This document shows positions 54,894-64,000 of a DNA stretch of 64,000 bases, one piece after another (within the stretch, counting starts at the first letter, position 1; the number at the start of each line of letters is the position of its first letter). Source of the stretch: JAFDVL01 sp963794955 (GTDB lineage Bacteria; Acidobacteriota; Blastocatellia; RBC074); assembly GCA_963794955.1 (NCBI GenBank), contig CAWCGF010000013.1, positions 1 through 64,000 of the forward strand. The letters are read 5' to 3'. The position numbers and the translations under genes were made by a program. Below the pieces are notes generated by a model. The model had not been told where the DNA came from, did no database searches, and saw nothing but the letters and a program-made list of their open reading frames with translations.

Positions 54894-57800
54894 ATGGAAC
54901 AGTCATCTAATGGTTCTCCTTCCCGCACTCGTACGAGTCTTTTCCGGCGCTGGTATTTTTGGGTGGGCTTAAGCAGCCTTGTTTTGCTTCTGGCTAGCCT
55001 CGCTTTCGCCTGGTTTTATTACCGCTCCGGCAAGCTCAATCGCTATGTGGCAACACAAATCGAAGCCGCTTTACTGGAATATGGTGTGCGTGCCGAAGTT
55101 GGGGGATTTGAAATCGGGCGCGGCATTCGCTCCGCCACCATGCGGGAGATTAAGTTGTACAATCAGACCACGGGACAACTCATCGGAACCGTTGACCGGG
55201 CCGTGGTAGAAATCCGAATCACTGACCTCTATGCTTTGAACCTGAAACGCAACGTTGTCTTTCAGCGCCTGGAATTGAGCAACCTTGATCTGACCGTCTC
55301 CATTGATGAGAACGGAAAAAGCAATCTGGATGGCTTGCATGCCGCGCCACCACGCGCGCCCAGTCGCATCACCTTCGATGTCAACAGCCTCGTGGGTGAA
55401 TTGAAAAACGGCAAGCTGCACTTCAACGACAAGCAACATCAAATCAAAGCCGAATTGCCAGAACTCCAGGCGACGTTCCAGCCGTCGCGCGAACTCGGCT
55501 TTGCTTCCATTGCCACGAAATTTTCTGCGCTCAATAACCGTGTGGAGTACGAAGGACGTGCGGCAGCCATTAGTAAAATAGACTTTGACGGCAATGTGTT
55601 GGAGAACGGCGTCGAGATCAAACAGGTGGCCTTGAATTCCCAGTTGGGTGAGGTCACGGCTACGGGAAAGATTGAAGATTGGCAAGCCTTGCGCTATCAA
55701 TTGGACACCAAAATTCGCGCGGAGTTGGATGAGATTGCACAGTTCGCCAATTCGGCAACCAAGGTAAATGGCAGCGCCGAATTTACGGGAAAAGTTGAAG
55801 GGGAAGGCAAAAACTACCAGATCAACGGACAAGCCAGTTCACCCGATTTTTCCGCCGCCGGATTCCGCGTGCGCGAGGCCAAAATCCAGCAAATCAAAGT
55901 CGAACCGAAAGACGACAAGCTGGCGATTTCGACGCAGCAAGTGTCGGTGCAATCCATCACAGGTCGTGAATTCCAGGCTACTTCCCTTTCCGTACCAGGA
56001 CTCCAGGCTGAGGTCAACACAACCAACGGAGAGGCAATTATCAATGCAGGGCAGGCGAATGCAGGGCAATTACGCCTGACCACTACACCAGCGCAAGTAA
56101 ACACAATCAACTTGCATAACCTAAAGGCGAAGTTTGCCGGGCAAGAGATCAACATCCAAAGTGACGCCCGCATCAATAATGCCACCTTTCAGAATATCAA
56201 AGTTGGCGATACCACCGGTAAACTTGCCGTCACACAAAACACGTTTTCCCTGGCCAATTTCACGACTGCTATTTTTGGCGGCACCGTCAAAGGAACGGCG
56301 TCGGTCAACTACACCGGCGGCACGTCCAGCCTCAAGGCCGATTTCGCCAGTTTGAAGACTGATCAGGTTGTGAACACCTTTGCGGTCAAGGATGTGCCGT
56401 TGGCGGGAACCATTGATGGCAAAGCTGATGTGACTTGGCCAGGCGTGAATGCGAAGAATTTGAGCGGAAACCTCAATGCACATTTCAGCGGGCAGACGAA
56501 AGACATTCCTGCCGGAGACATTCCCGTCAATGGCGATGTGGTCGCACAAATGCAGCGTGGCGTTTTCAATTTCAGCCAACTTCAACTCAAGACCGATGTC
56601 ACCAGCATCACCGCGAATGGAACACTGGCGCAGGATGGCAATTCAAAGCTAAGTTTTACGCTGAATTCAACGCAAGCCGAACAATTGCTAACGATTGCCA
56701 GCGCGCTAGAAGCGTTGCGCCCGATCATCAGCGAATACGAACCGAACCTCTCTGGCGATTTCAATTTCACGGGGACGATCAACGGCAAGGTTGCTGACCC
56801 GACAGTGGCGGGCGAATTAAAGGCCGCGAAAGTGGGAATCCAAAACGAATTGATGGGCAGTTTGAGCGGCCAACTCCTGTTTTCACCTGCCGAAATTCGC
56901 TTCGAGAATGCGTTATTAACGGCCAACAATGGCGGGACGGTGAAGTTGAATTATGCTGCACCACGCGCTGAAACCGCGACCAGCGGAACATTGAACGCGA
57001 CCTTTGAGCGCATCAATGCCGAAGATGTCATCAAGGCGGCAGGCATTCCGCTTGAGCAAAAACTGATTACCGGCGAATTGACAGGCGAAGCAAACTTGAC
57101 GGGGCTGCCAGCCGCGCCACAAGGCAAGGTCACAGCCAATTTACAAAACGGCGTGATCGCAGGGCAACCCGCGCAACTGGCGACAGCAAGCGTAATCTTT
57201 GATGCACAAACAGCGCGGCTGGAACGTGTCGAAGCCCGCTTGCCACAAGGTCATTTAACGGCGACGGGAAGCTATGATCTCAAAGCCAAAACCTTTCAGG
57301 TGCAAGGGCAAGCCAATCAAATCAGCTTAGCTAGTTTGATCGAAGCGTTCGAGGTAAAAGACATCACTGTCACCGGAACGGCGGACGCGACCTTTACTGC
57401 CACCGGTACGGCGACGGGCAAAGCGGATGACCTTGATCGCTTGAAAGTTGAATTAGCGGCAGCCGGCAGGCAGATCACAATCAATGGTCGTGACGCGGGT
57501 GAGTTAAAAGTGAACGCACGCACCGGAACTAATGGAAGAATTGACGCAGAATTAGTGACGAACATTACTGGCAAGCCACAGCCTTTTACCGCGAGCATCG
57601 AACTAAAACAAGCCGGACGCCCGATTCAAGTTGCAACCGATCTCAACAATTACGATCTTGCGCCTTTACTGGCGATTTTCGCGCCGGGCGTAACCTCTGT
57701 GGCTGGCAATGTAACGGGAACCCTACAGGTTTCAGGGCCGTTGTTTGATGCGAAAGATCAGTTTTCCGTAGAAGGCTTGCGCGGCAATCTTACCCTCAAT

Positions 57801-60800
57801 GCCGTTGCCCTGAATGTTGCAGGCAATGCCATCAACCTCAAAACACCGGTTGTCATCGCGCTGGATAGTTCGCAAATCCGCTTGCAGCCCACGCAAATCA
57901 CAGGCACGGGCACGGACTTAAATCTCGGCGGAACGCTTGGCTTGCGCGCAGGACAGGGCTTGAATTTCGCGCTGAATGGTCGCATCAACCTGGGCGATTT
58001 CCGTCCCAACCCAGATATGTTTGCGGATGGAATGGTCTTGCTTGATGTACAAATTAGCGGCACGGCCAGTCAGCCTGCGTTATCGGGTCAGGCGACACTG
58101 CAAAACATTTCGTTCACGGCCCTGGATTCGCCCGTCAACCTTGATGGCGGCAATGGCCGTGTCGTCTTCACCAGCAACCGCATCACCCTGGAAAACTTCA
58201 CCGCCAACGCCAATGACGGCACATTGGAAATCAAAGGTGAAGCAACCTTGAATGGCCTGCAACCGGGCGAATGGCGCTTCGATGCCACCGCGCAGGAAGT
58301 GAACATTCTGTATGCCGGAGCGCGCGTCAACGCGAATGCTAATCTGGTGTTGCGCGGAACGCCAAACAGTCAGACGCTCAGCGGCACTATTAATTTGCCG
58401 TTGGTGGAATACACCAAAGATTTCGGGGTTGATGGCGCTTTTGGCAGTGCGGGCGGCAACCTTAACTTCGGCAACTTTGGCGGCGATCTCACCAGCACGA
58501 ACGCCACGGGTGCCAATTCCTTCTTCCCGCCCATTAATTTAAACATTCGCGTCGATGCTCGCGATGCCATTCTGGTGCGTAATGAGCAGGTAAACACGGT
58601 CGCTTCCGCCGTTTTGACCATTGGCGGAACCGTGGATGAACCCGATCCTTCCGGGCGCATTTCTTTTGAAGGCGGCACCATTACTTTTCGCAAACAACGC
58701 TATGAAATCACCGCAGGCACGCTGGATTTAGATGGAGGCGCGGGAGCGCCACCGTATTTGAATTTGTTGGCTGAAGGGACGGTCAGCAACTATCAGGTTT
58801 CGATTGGACTGCTCGGGCCAATTGACAATTTGGATGTAAACCTGACGGCGGAACCGCAATTAGCACGCGCAGAAATTCTTTCGCTCGTCACGACCGGGCG
58901 CACCGAATCAAGCGCCTTGACCAGCAATGATCTGGTGCGCTCAGGCGTGGGGACAGCGGCTTCCCTGCTGACGCAGGAATTCATTTCCAACCCGATTCAA
59001 GGCGAAACCGAGAAACTATTAGGGCTGAATTTATTCCAAATTGATCCCGTGCTGCGACCCAATGCCAACCCGGCGGCGCGCTTAACTATTGGGCGACAAC
59101 TCGCGCAGGGGTTATCTTTCACCTACTCGACGAACCTCGCTTCACAACAGGATCAAACGGCGATTCTGGAATACAACTTAACCAGCCGCTTTTCCGCCCT
59201 CGCTTCCTTCACGCAAGGCGGAAGCTCAACGCAACAAGGATCGAACGATAACGACTTCACGATTGAAATTCGCGGGCGCAAGCGCCTGGCTTTAGGCGCT
59301 GACAAAGCGATCCTCAATTCCGTCGTCAATCGCTCAACAATCATCAAGCCGAAGATCGTGCCGCGCAAATTGCCCGCCGCTGCGGTTGATGTCACTAAAC
59401 CTGACACAATCAAAATCAGCGAAAAGCAATTGCCGGAACTGCTGCCCGTGATGCGCGAAGGTTACAGCCGCGCGTTGACACGTCTGGGCGAGCGGAATCT
59501 CATCAACTACCTGCAGGAACAGGGTTACTTTTTTGCGGAAGTTACATCGCGCTGCCAGCCGGAAAACTGTGTGGGAAGCGACCTGCGGGTTCATTATGAC
59601 GTGTCGCCAGGCGAGCGATATGAGCTGTCCAACCTTCGTCTGACGGGCACGGAGGAAATCGGAATTAGCGATGTGCAGGGCGAATTACAATCGCAGGAAA
59701 GCAGCTTGCTGGGCAATTTGCCATATCTAAAATCCCTGCCGTTCATTGGCGGGCTGGCACGCGGTATCACCAGCAATGATCGGCTGCGCAATGATGCAGA
59801 ACTTATTCGCCGCCGAATGATTGACCTGGGCTTTCGTTCCGCGCGCGTAGAAGCGCGGCGCGCCATCAATCCTGACAATAACGATCTGGTCATTATCTTC
59901 AATGTTACAGAAGGAGATCGTTCGTCGGTAGTGGAAATCAATACCACAGGCAACACCGTATTGACCGCCAATGAATTACTGAAGGGGGTTCAGCAAAAGC
60001 CCAGTGAGCCATTTTCTCCCACCGAAATTCGTAATGGTGCCACCCACATTCGACAGATGTATGCGCAACGCGGATACCTGGAAGCCAAAGCCGCCATCAG
60101 CGTAACAGACCTGCCCAATAACCAAGTAAAATTGGTGTATGAAATCAACGAAGGGCCGCAGTCAGTAGTGCAGGAGATTGAACTGAGAGGGCTGGGCATT
60201 TCGCGTGAGAATTCGGTACGTCGTTTCTTCGATTTCAAAACGGGGGATGTGCTGACCACCCAATCCATTCGGCGCACGCAACGTGACTTATATTCAACCG
60301 GGGCTTTTAGTGAAGTGGACATCCGCCCCTTCCGGCTCCCGGATGGCAAGGAGTCAGACCGCCGCGTCCTCGTGAATCTCACTGAAGCCAAGCCGTTGTT
60401 GCTGGTTTATGGACTCGGCTATTCGACGGATGAGGGCCCGCGCGCGTTGGGACAAATCACCGACACCAATCTGTTCGGACGTGTGAACTCTGCCAGTTTG
60501 AAATTGCGCGGCAGCCGTCGTGAGCAACTGGCGCAATTGCAATATACCGACCTGCGACCTCTTGGTACACGCTGGGCGACAACGATTTCCGCTTTTTATA
60601 ATCGCAATGCCGACCTTAGAGCCTTTATACGAAAAACCGTAGACCCGAATGCCAAGAATCAGGATACCAGCGGCAGAACGTTTGGCATTAACCGCTTTGC
60701 CTCTTACATCCAAACGGAACGGAAATACACTGATAATACGGCGCTTCGGTTGCGCTATAATTTTGAAACGGCGAAGCTCTTCAACCTGCAAAATATCCCT

Positions 60801-61544
60801 GACATTGAGGTCACGCGTAACGAAAAGACGGTGCGGCTCGGTATGTTTTCCGCCGGCTTTTCGCGCGATACACGCGACAACATCATTAACCCAACCAGAG
60901 GACAGCTTCTTAGCGCGGATCATTCCATTGCTTCCAATTTCTTTGGCGGGAACGAATCCTTCAATAAGTTCTATGCGAACTATCAGTTTTACAACAAACT
61001 CCCCTCCGCGATGCCGGTTCTGAAAAATTCCGTCTTTGCTTTTTCCGCCCGCATTGGATTGGCGGCTGCCTTTAAAATCATAGACCGCGATGGCGATGGA
61101 AAAGTTACTGAGCCGGAGCAACGGTTGCCGATTAGTGAACGATTCTTCTCAGGTGGCGCTACGACCTTGCGTGGATTTCAGTTTGAGCAAGCTGGCCCCC
61201 AAGGCGTGCTGGAACCGCGCAATGCCAATGAATTGCCGACCCTGGTTCCCTTAGGCGGCGATGCACTGGCGATCTTCAACTTTGAATTGCGCTATCCTTT
61301 ATCACAGCGGCTCACGCTCGTGCCGTTTTATGATTTGGGCAATGTATTTCGCAAAGCCAGTGATTTTAAGTTTAAGGGGATGACTAATACCGTTGGGGTA
61401 GGATTAAGGTTCAATACGCCCGTCGGCCCCATCGGCGTGGATTATGGCTATTTGCTTGATCCGCCCTCCTTCGTAACGGCAAGCGGTGGCGTGCTCAGAC
61501 AAAAGCAAGGCGTCATTCATATTCGGTTTGGACAATCCTTCTAA
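54894..61544 (+). CDS. TamB-TamA (DUF490-POTRA-Omp85) fusion protein
   Basis: One uninterrupted frame of 2216 residues. Residues 18-42 form a signal-anchor helix (YFWVGLSSLVLLLASLAFAW), then an AsmA/TamB-like N-terminus (NRYVATQIEAALLEYGVRAE). From about 160 to 1300 long beta-strand-rich TamB repeats follow, and a DUF490-like end extends to about 1480 (LTSNDLVRSGVGTAASLLTQ, LTIGRQLAQGLSFTYSTNLA). At about 1490-1835 there are POTRA domains (GYFFAEVTSRCQ, SARVEARRAINPDNNDLVII). At 1838-2216 there is an Omp85 barrel with the ERFFSGGATTLRGF motif (RGF at about 2093) ending in FGQSF. In most bacteria TamB and TamA are separate. The fusion would run from the inner to the outer membrane. An EF-hand-like loop is present near residue 2064. 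Confidence 0.9.
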   Translation: MEQSSNGSPSRTRTSLFRRWYFWVGLSSLVLLLASLAFAWFYYRSGKLNRYVATQIEAALLEYGVRAEVGGFEIGRGIRSATMREIKLYNQTTGQLIGTVDRAVVEIRITDLYALNLKRNVVFQRLELSNLDLTVSIDENGKSNLDGLHAAPPRAPSRITFDVNSLVGELKNGKLHFNDKQHQIKAELPELQATFQPSRELGFASIATKFSALNNRVEYEGRAAAISKIDFDGNVLENGVEIKQVALNSQLGEVTATGKIEDWQALRYQLDTKIRAELDEIAQFANSATKVNGSAEFTGKVEGEGKNYQINGQASSPDFSAAGFRVREAKIQQIKVEPKDDKLAISTQQVSVQSITGREFQATSLSVPGLQAEVNTTNGEAIINAGQANAGQLRLTTTPAQVNTINLHNLKAKFAGQEINIQSDARINNATFQNIKVGDTTGKLAVTQNTFSLANFTTAIFGGTVKGTASVNYTGGTSSLKADFASLKTDQVVNTFAVKDVPLAGTIDGKADVTWPGVNAKNLSGNLNAHFSGQTKDIPAGDIPVNGDVVAQMQRGVFNFSQLQLKTDVTSITANGTLAQDGNSKLSFTLNSTQAEQLLTIASALEALRPIISEYEPNLSGDFNFTGTINGKVADPTVAGELKAAKVGIQNELMGSLSGQLLFSPAEIRFENALLTANNGGTVKLNYAAPRAETATSGTLNATFERINAEDVIKAAGIPLEQKLITGELTGEANLTGLPAAPQGKVTANLQNGVIAGQPAQLATASVIFDAQTARLERVEARLPQGHLTATGSYDLKAKTFQVQGQANQISLASLIEAFEVKDITVTGTADATFTATGTATGKADDLDRLKVELAAAGRQITINGRDAGELKVNARTGTNGRIDAELVTNITGKPQPFTASIELKQAGRPIQVATDLNNYDLAPLLAIFAPGVTSVAGNVTGTLQVSGPLFDAKDQFSVEGLRGNLTLNAVALNVAGNAINLKTPVVIALDSSQIRLQPTQITGTGTDLNLGGTLGLRAGQGLNFALNGRINLGDFRPNPDMFADGMVLLDVQISGTASQPALSGQATLQNISFTALDSPVNLDGGNGRVVFTSNRITLENFTANANDGTLEIKGEATLNGLQPGEWRFDATAQEVNILYAGARVNANANLVLRGTPNSQTLSGTINLPLVEYTKDFGVDGAFGSAGGNLNFGNFGGDLTSTNATGANSFFPPINLNIRVDARDAILVRNEQVNTVASAVLTIGGTVDEPDPSGRISFEGGTITFRKQRYEITAGTLDLDGGAGAPPYLNLLAEGTVSNYQVSIGLLGPIDNLDVNLTAEPQLARAEILSLVTTGRTESSALTSNDLVRSGVGTAASLLTQEFISNPIQGETEKLLGLNLFQIDPVLRPNANPAARLTIGRQLAQGLSFTYSTNLASQQDQTAILEYNLTSRFSALASFTQGGSSTQQGSNDNDFTIEIRGRKRLALGADKAILNSVVNRSTIIKPKIVPRKLPAAAVDVTKPDTIKISEKQLPELLPVMREGYSRALTRLGERNLINYLQEQGYFFAEVTSRCQPENCVGSDLRVHYDVSPGERYELSNLRLTGTEEIGISDVQGELQSQESSLLGNLPYLKSLPFIGGLARGITSNDRLRNDAELIRRRMIDLGFRSARVEARRAINPDNNDLVIIFNVTEGDRSSVVEINTTGNTVLTANELLKGVQQKPSEPFSPTEIRNGATHIRQMYAQRGYLEAKAAISVTDLPNNQVKLVYEINEGPQSVVQEIELRGLGISRENSVRRFFDFKTGDVLTTQSIRRTQRDLYSTGAFSEVDIRPFRLPDGKESDRRVLVNLTEAKPLLLVYGLGYSTDEGPRALGQITDTNLFGRVNSASLKLRGSRREQLAQLQYTDLRPLGTRWATTISAFYNRNADLRAFIRKTVDPNAKNQDTSGRTFGINRFASYIQTERKYTDNTALRLRYNFETAKLFNLQNIPDIEVTRNEKTVRLGMFSAGFSRDTRDNIINPTRGQLLSADHSIASNFFGGNESFNKFYANYQFYNKLPSAMPVLKNSVFAFSARIGLAAAFKIIDRDGDGKVTEPEQRLPISERFFSGGATTLRGFQFEQAGPQGVLEPRNANELPTLVPLGGDALAIFNFELRYPLSQRLTLVPFYDLGNVFRKASDFKFKGMTNTVGVGLRFNTPVGPIGVDYGYLLDPPSFVTASGGVLRQKQGVIHIRFGQSF

Positions 61545-62024
61545 AGAAAAAGGGGCGTGCTGCCGGGCCCTCACTCCTAGCAACACGCCCATGCAAGGCT
61601 CCTGGTGGAGAGCCTGAACCGACTTCGGTTGCGAACCGAAAACTTGTATCGCGCTCACATTCCAATACGCCTGGTCTGCCGTGTGGTAATCCAATACCTG
61701 GTTCGTAAACCGGAGCGCCGCGCCGCTGCCCAACCAAATCGGCGAGTTGTCCGCGCTTGATCCAATGATCGTGTTATTACTGCGCAACGCATCCTGATTG
61801 CGGCCTTTGTGTACGTCGTGGCCAAGCAAGTGAATAAATTTACGAAAAAAGAACATTAGTTTTTTTGACAGTCACAGGAGGTCGGGACGGAAGTCGTGAG
61901 TAGAGACTAGGGCGGGGTACACGACGCGGGGGTAAATTGAAAATAACTTCTGTTGTATTGTGATCTGTCGGACGCTCTCACGCAGCGGGTTCCCAAAGGT
62001 TCCACAAATTTTTAGTTATTTTTC
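61545..62024. other. Intergenic region, 480 bp, with hairpins; coding status unclear
   Basis: It starts with a hairpin (gggcgtgctg at 61553-61562, caacacgccc at 61581-61590). On the minus strand this hairpin is followed by ctttttcttt, so it looks like a terminator for minus-strand transcription. A minus-strand frame from 61856 (MFFFRKFIHLLGHDVHKGRN) runs back to 61404 into sequence antisense to the barrel end of the TamB-TamA gene. It has no recognisable domain and I do not call it. The region could also produce a small RNA. 61861-62024 shows nothing. Confidence 0.4.
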
Positions 62025-62507
62025 ATGAACGCAAAAATGCCAAATCAGCGGCAACAACCCCCAGCGATTGAACTGTGGGTCTGGTCGTTTCCTTTAACGT
62101 ATCTCATCCATCTCAGCGAAGAGTATTGGGGTGGCGAAGGCTTTGCCGCGTGGATTTCACGCGTGGCGGGCGCGCACTTTAGCGAACAGGACTTCCTCAC
62201 GCTCAATGCTATCGCCCTGGCATTTATGATCGTTGGCGTCTGGTTGATTCGCAAAAACTCATGGCGCTGGCTGTTAGTCGGGTTAAGTGGCGTCGTGCTG
62301 ATAAATGGCCTATTGCATTTGCTGGGCAGCCTGATAACACGTTCTTACTCGCCAGGGTTATTTTCCGGGTTGCTATGCTGGATACCGCTCGGTCTCAATA
62401 CGCTCTATCGCCAATGGCAGCAAGCTTCCCGGAAATCATTTTACATCGGCCTGGCCATAGCGCTGGGGTTGCACGCACTGGTTTCGTTGTTAGCATTATT
62501 GGCTTAA
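62025..62507 (+). CDS. HXXEE domain-containing membrane protein
   Basis: A protein of 160 residues. The HxxEE family motif is visible in YLIHLSEEYWGGEGF, followed by four hydrophobic helices (FLTLNAIALAFMIVGVWLIR, WLLVGLSGVVLINGLLHLLG, LFSGLLCWIPLGLNTLY, FYIGLAIALGLHALVSLLAL). It is an integral inner-membrane protein of unknown function. The ATG at 62025 is the first of two nearby candidates (MNAKMPN). It is followed by a strong hairpin facing the peptidase gene. Confidence 0.82.
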   Translation: MNAKMPNQRQQPPAIELWVWSFPLTYLIHLSEEYWGGEGFAAWISRVAGAHFSEQDFLTLNAIALAFMIVGVWLIRKNSWRWLLVGLSGVVLINGLLHLLGSLITRSYSPGLFSGLLCWIPLGLNTLYRQWQQASRKSFYIGLAIALGLHALVSLLALLA

Positions 62508-62544
62508 CCCTGAGTACGCGCGCGGCTTGCGCGCGTACTCAGGG
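62508..62544. terminator. Perfect 16-bp hairpin between convergent genes
   Basis: ccctgagtacgcgcgc at 62508-62523, a 5-nt loop and gcgcgcgtactcaggg at 62529-62544 make a perfect stem. It begins right after the HXXEE stop codon. There is no U tract in either direction, so it may act as an RNA-stability element rather than a true terminator. Confidence 0.6.
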
Positions 62545-62554
62545 AGGGCGAGGA

Positions 62555-64000
62555 TTAATTCTCTGGCGATGCGCCGCGATTGCCGCGTCCTTTGTCCCCT
62601 GTCTGTTCGCGTTCGCGGTTGAGTTCGATCATATCCACACTGTCGGCAACATCGCCGATTAAGTTCTGGCAGAAGTAATCGGCGCGTAACCAGAACACAT
62701 AGTTCGTCGCATCCGCATAGCCGTGCCGCTTGCCGGGCAGCATAAAAAAATCGAAGCGTTTGTTCGCTTTGACGAGCGCATCCGCCATTCGTAGCGTGTT
62801 CGCGGGATGCACGTTGTCATCAATATCACCCGTGAGCAGCATGAGTTTGCCTTTGAGGTTTTTCGCCAACTCGGAGTTCTTTTCGATCGTGTACTCGAAC
62901 TTCACATTGCCCTCTTTGTCAGCCACCTCTTTCACTCCGTGATGCTTTTCGCTCCACCAACGATTGTAGATATTGTTTTCGTGATTGCCGGAAGACGACA
63001 CCGCCACCTTGAAGAAATCGGGATACACCAGCATCGCCGCCGTAGACATAAAGCCGCCGCCCGAATGACCGTAGATACCCACGCGATCAATGTCCACGAA
63101 CGCATGCCGTCGGGACAGTTGCTCAATCGCGGCTTTCTTGTCGGCCAAGCCGTAATCACGCAAGTTGCCGTAGCCATAATTGTGATACCACTTCGAGCGA
63201 TTCGGATTGCCGCCGCGATTGCCGACTTCGATCACGATAAAACCGAATTGCGCGAGCGCGATGTTTGGACTGCGCGGCGTGAAGGCTTTGGTCACACTTT
63301 CGGTTTGCGGGCCTGGATACACGTACGCGATGATCGGGTATTTCTTGTTCGGATCGAAATCGAAGGGCTTGTACATCACGCCAAACAAATCGGTGATGCC
63401 ATCATCGGCTTTGACCTTGAAGGGTTCGGGGAATTTGAACCCGGCTTCTGTCATCGCTGAGAGGTCAGTTGTTTCCAACTTCATCACAGCATTGCCGAGC
63501 GCATCGTACAGCACGGATTCCGGCGCACAGTTCACGCGGGAAGAATTGTCTACGAAATACTTATTGGAATCAGCCGTCGCCGCGTTGTGCGTGGCATCGC
63601 CGGCATCAAGCAGCTTGATCCCGCTGCCACTCAGGTTGGTACTATAGACGTGATCGTAATAGGGGTCTTCATTCGCCTCGCGTCCGTTGGCGCTGAAATA
63701 CAGCGTGCGCGTTTTTTCATCAATGCCTTCGATGCCGCTGCAATAAAACTCGCCCGAAGTGATTTGATTCTTCAAGGTGCCGTTGCTATCAAAGAGATAG
63801 TAATGCCCCCAACCATCGCGCTCCGACCAATGCACCAACTCTTGCCCGTTGTTGATGAGATACAGTGGTTTGGTTTCGATGTAGGTGTTCAGTCGCTCCT
63901 CAATCAGCGTCTTGACTTCGCCGGTGGCAGTGTCAGCCACACAGATGTCTATCTTTTTCAGATCGCGGCTGGTGCGATTGAAATAAAGCTTATCGGAACC
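62555..64000 (-). CDS. S9 family (dipeptidyl peptidase IV-like) peptidase, partial
   Basis: The 5' part lies beyond the window edge; the open frame continues past 64000, so the visible 482 residues are the C-terminal half. The first part is the end of a beta-propeller (YFNRTSRDLKKIDICVADT). The alpha/beta-hydrolase domain follows with the nucleophile Ser in VGIYGHSGGGFMST, Asp in LTGDIDDNVHPANTL and His in PGKRHGYADAT. GHSGGG replaces the usual GWSYGG of DPP IV. It removes dipeptides or short peptides; a secreted location is likely for the family but the N-terminus is not visible. Convergent with the HXXEE gene. Confidence 0.9.
   Translation of the reverse strand, partial: GSDKLYFNRTSRDLKKIDICVADTATGEVKTLIEERLNTYIETKPLYLINNGQELVHWSERDGWGHYYLFDSNGTLKNQITSGEFYCSGIEGIDEKTRTLYFSANGREANEDPYYDHVYSTNLSGSGIKLLDAGDATHNAATADSNKYFVDNSSRVNCAPESVLYDALGNAVMKLETTDLSAMTEAGFKFPEPFKVKADDGITDLFGVMYKPFDFDPNKKYPIIAYVYPGPQTESVTKAFTPRSPNIALAQFGFIVIEVGNRGGNPNRSKWYHNYGYGNLRDYGLADKKAAIEQLSRRHAFVDIDRVGIYGHSGGGFMSTAAMLVYPDFFKVAVSSSGNHENNIYNRWWSEKHHGVKEVADKEGNVKFEYTIEKNSELAKNLKGKLMLLTGDIDDNVHPANTLRMADALVKANKRFDFFMLPGKRHGYADATNYVFWLRADYFCQNLIGDVADSVDMIELNREREQTGDKGRGNRGASPEN

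Noticed and set aside
61404..61856. Minus-strand 150-residue open frame after the TamB-TamA gene
   Set aside because: Half of it is antisense to the conserved barrel end and no family motif was seen; recorded only as an unclear region.

Overview
The window looks like a chromosomal segment of a Gram-negative acidobacterium, probably Blastocatellia-like. This rests on gene content only: TonB-dependent receptors with carboxypeptidase-regulatory-like plugs, a multihaem TPR cytochrome, a UPF0182 protein, a two-component propeller kinase, a large surface protein with a C-terminal module I associate with Blastocatellia, and abundant intergenic palindromes. No rRNA, tRNA or CRISPR array was seen.

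Layout. 1-5.2 kb is a pile-up of at least five broken insertion sequences (IS1634-, ISAzo13-, IS4-, IS5- and IS3-like). The last one truncates a large surface-protein gene (5.2-10.0 kb) that has five tandem 89-90-residue repeats and several frameshifts. 10.1-17.4 kb is mostly minus-strand: DUF488 protein, rhomboid protease, aldo/keto reductase, propeller protein, SDR, and a TonB-dependent receptor (possibly zinc) with a small Cys/His protein. 17.5-20.1 kb holds an acyl-CoA dehydrogenase, a VOC protein and a voltage-gated K+ channel. 20.1-27 kb carries a propeller histidine kinase with its LuxR-type regulator, a GH5-like glycoside hydrolase and an esterase. 27.4-33.3 kb has a frameshifted TonB-dependent receptor followed by an intact seven-haem TPR cytochrome. 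33.3-42.3 kb is minus-strand: an ECF sigma factor with a small partner, an HDOD protein, UPF0182, and an ECF sigma / anti-sigma / TonB-domain operon. 42.7-46.2 kb encodes MetY, MetX and an OmpR-type regulator. 46.2-50.3 kb has PBP1A and a beta-CASP MBL protein. 50.5-54.7 kb holds a TIR protein and a large ATPase/TPR membrane protein. 54.9-61.5 kb is one 2216-residue gene joining a TamB-like protein to a TamA/Omp85 barrel. The window ends with an HXXEE membrane protein and a truncated S9 peptidase.

How the genes work together. MetX and MetY form the acetylhomoserine/sulfide route to homocysteine. Kinase and regulator are an adjacent pair. Sigma, anti-sigma and TonB-domain genes form one envelope-directed unit. 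The TIR gene and its ATPase partner look like an acidobacterial version of the FxsC/FxsT pair known from actinobacterial FxSxx-COOH clusters, but the ATPase carries an nSTAND1-like linker; it is the best candidate here for an undescribed sensing or conflict system. The TamB-TamA fusion would span from inner to outer membrane in a single chain. Several unrelated families of intergenic palindromes recur through the window, one of them inside the kinase 5' coding sequence.
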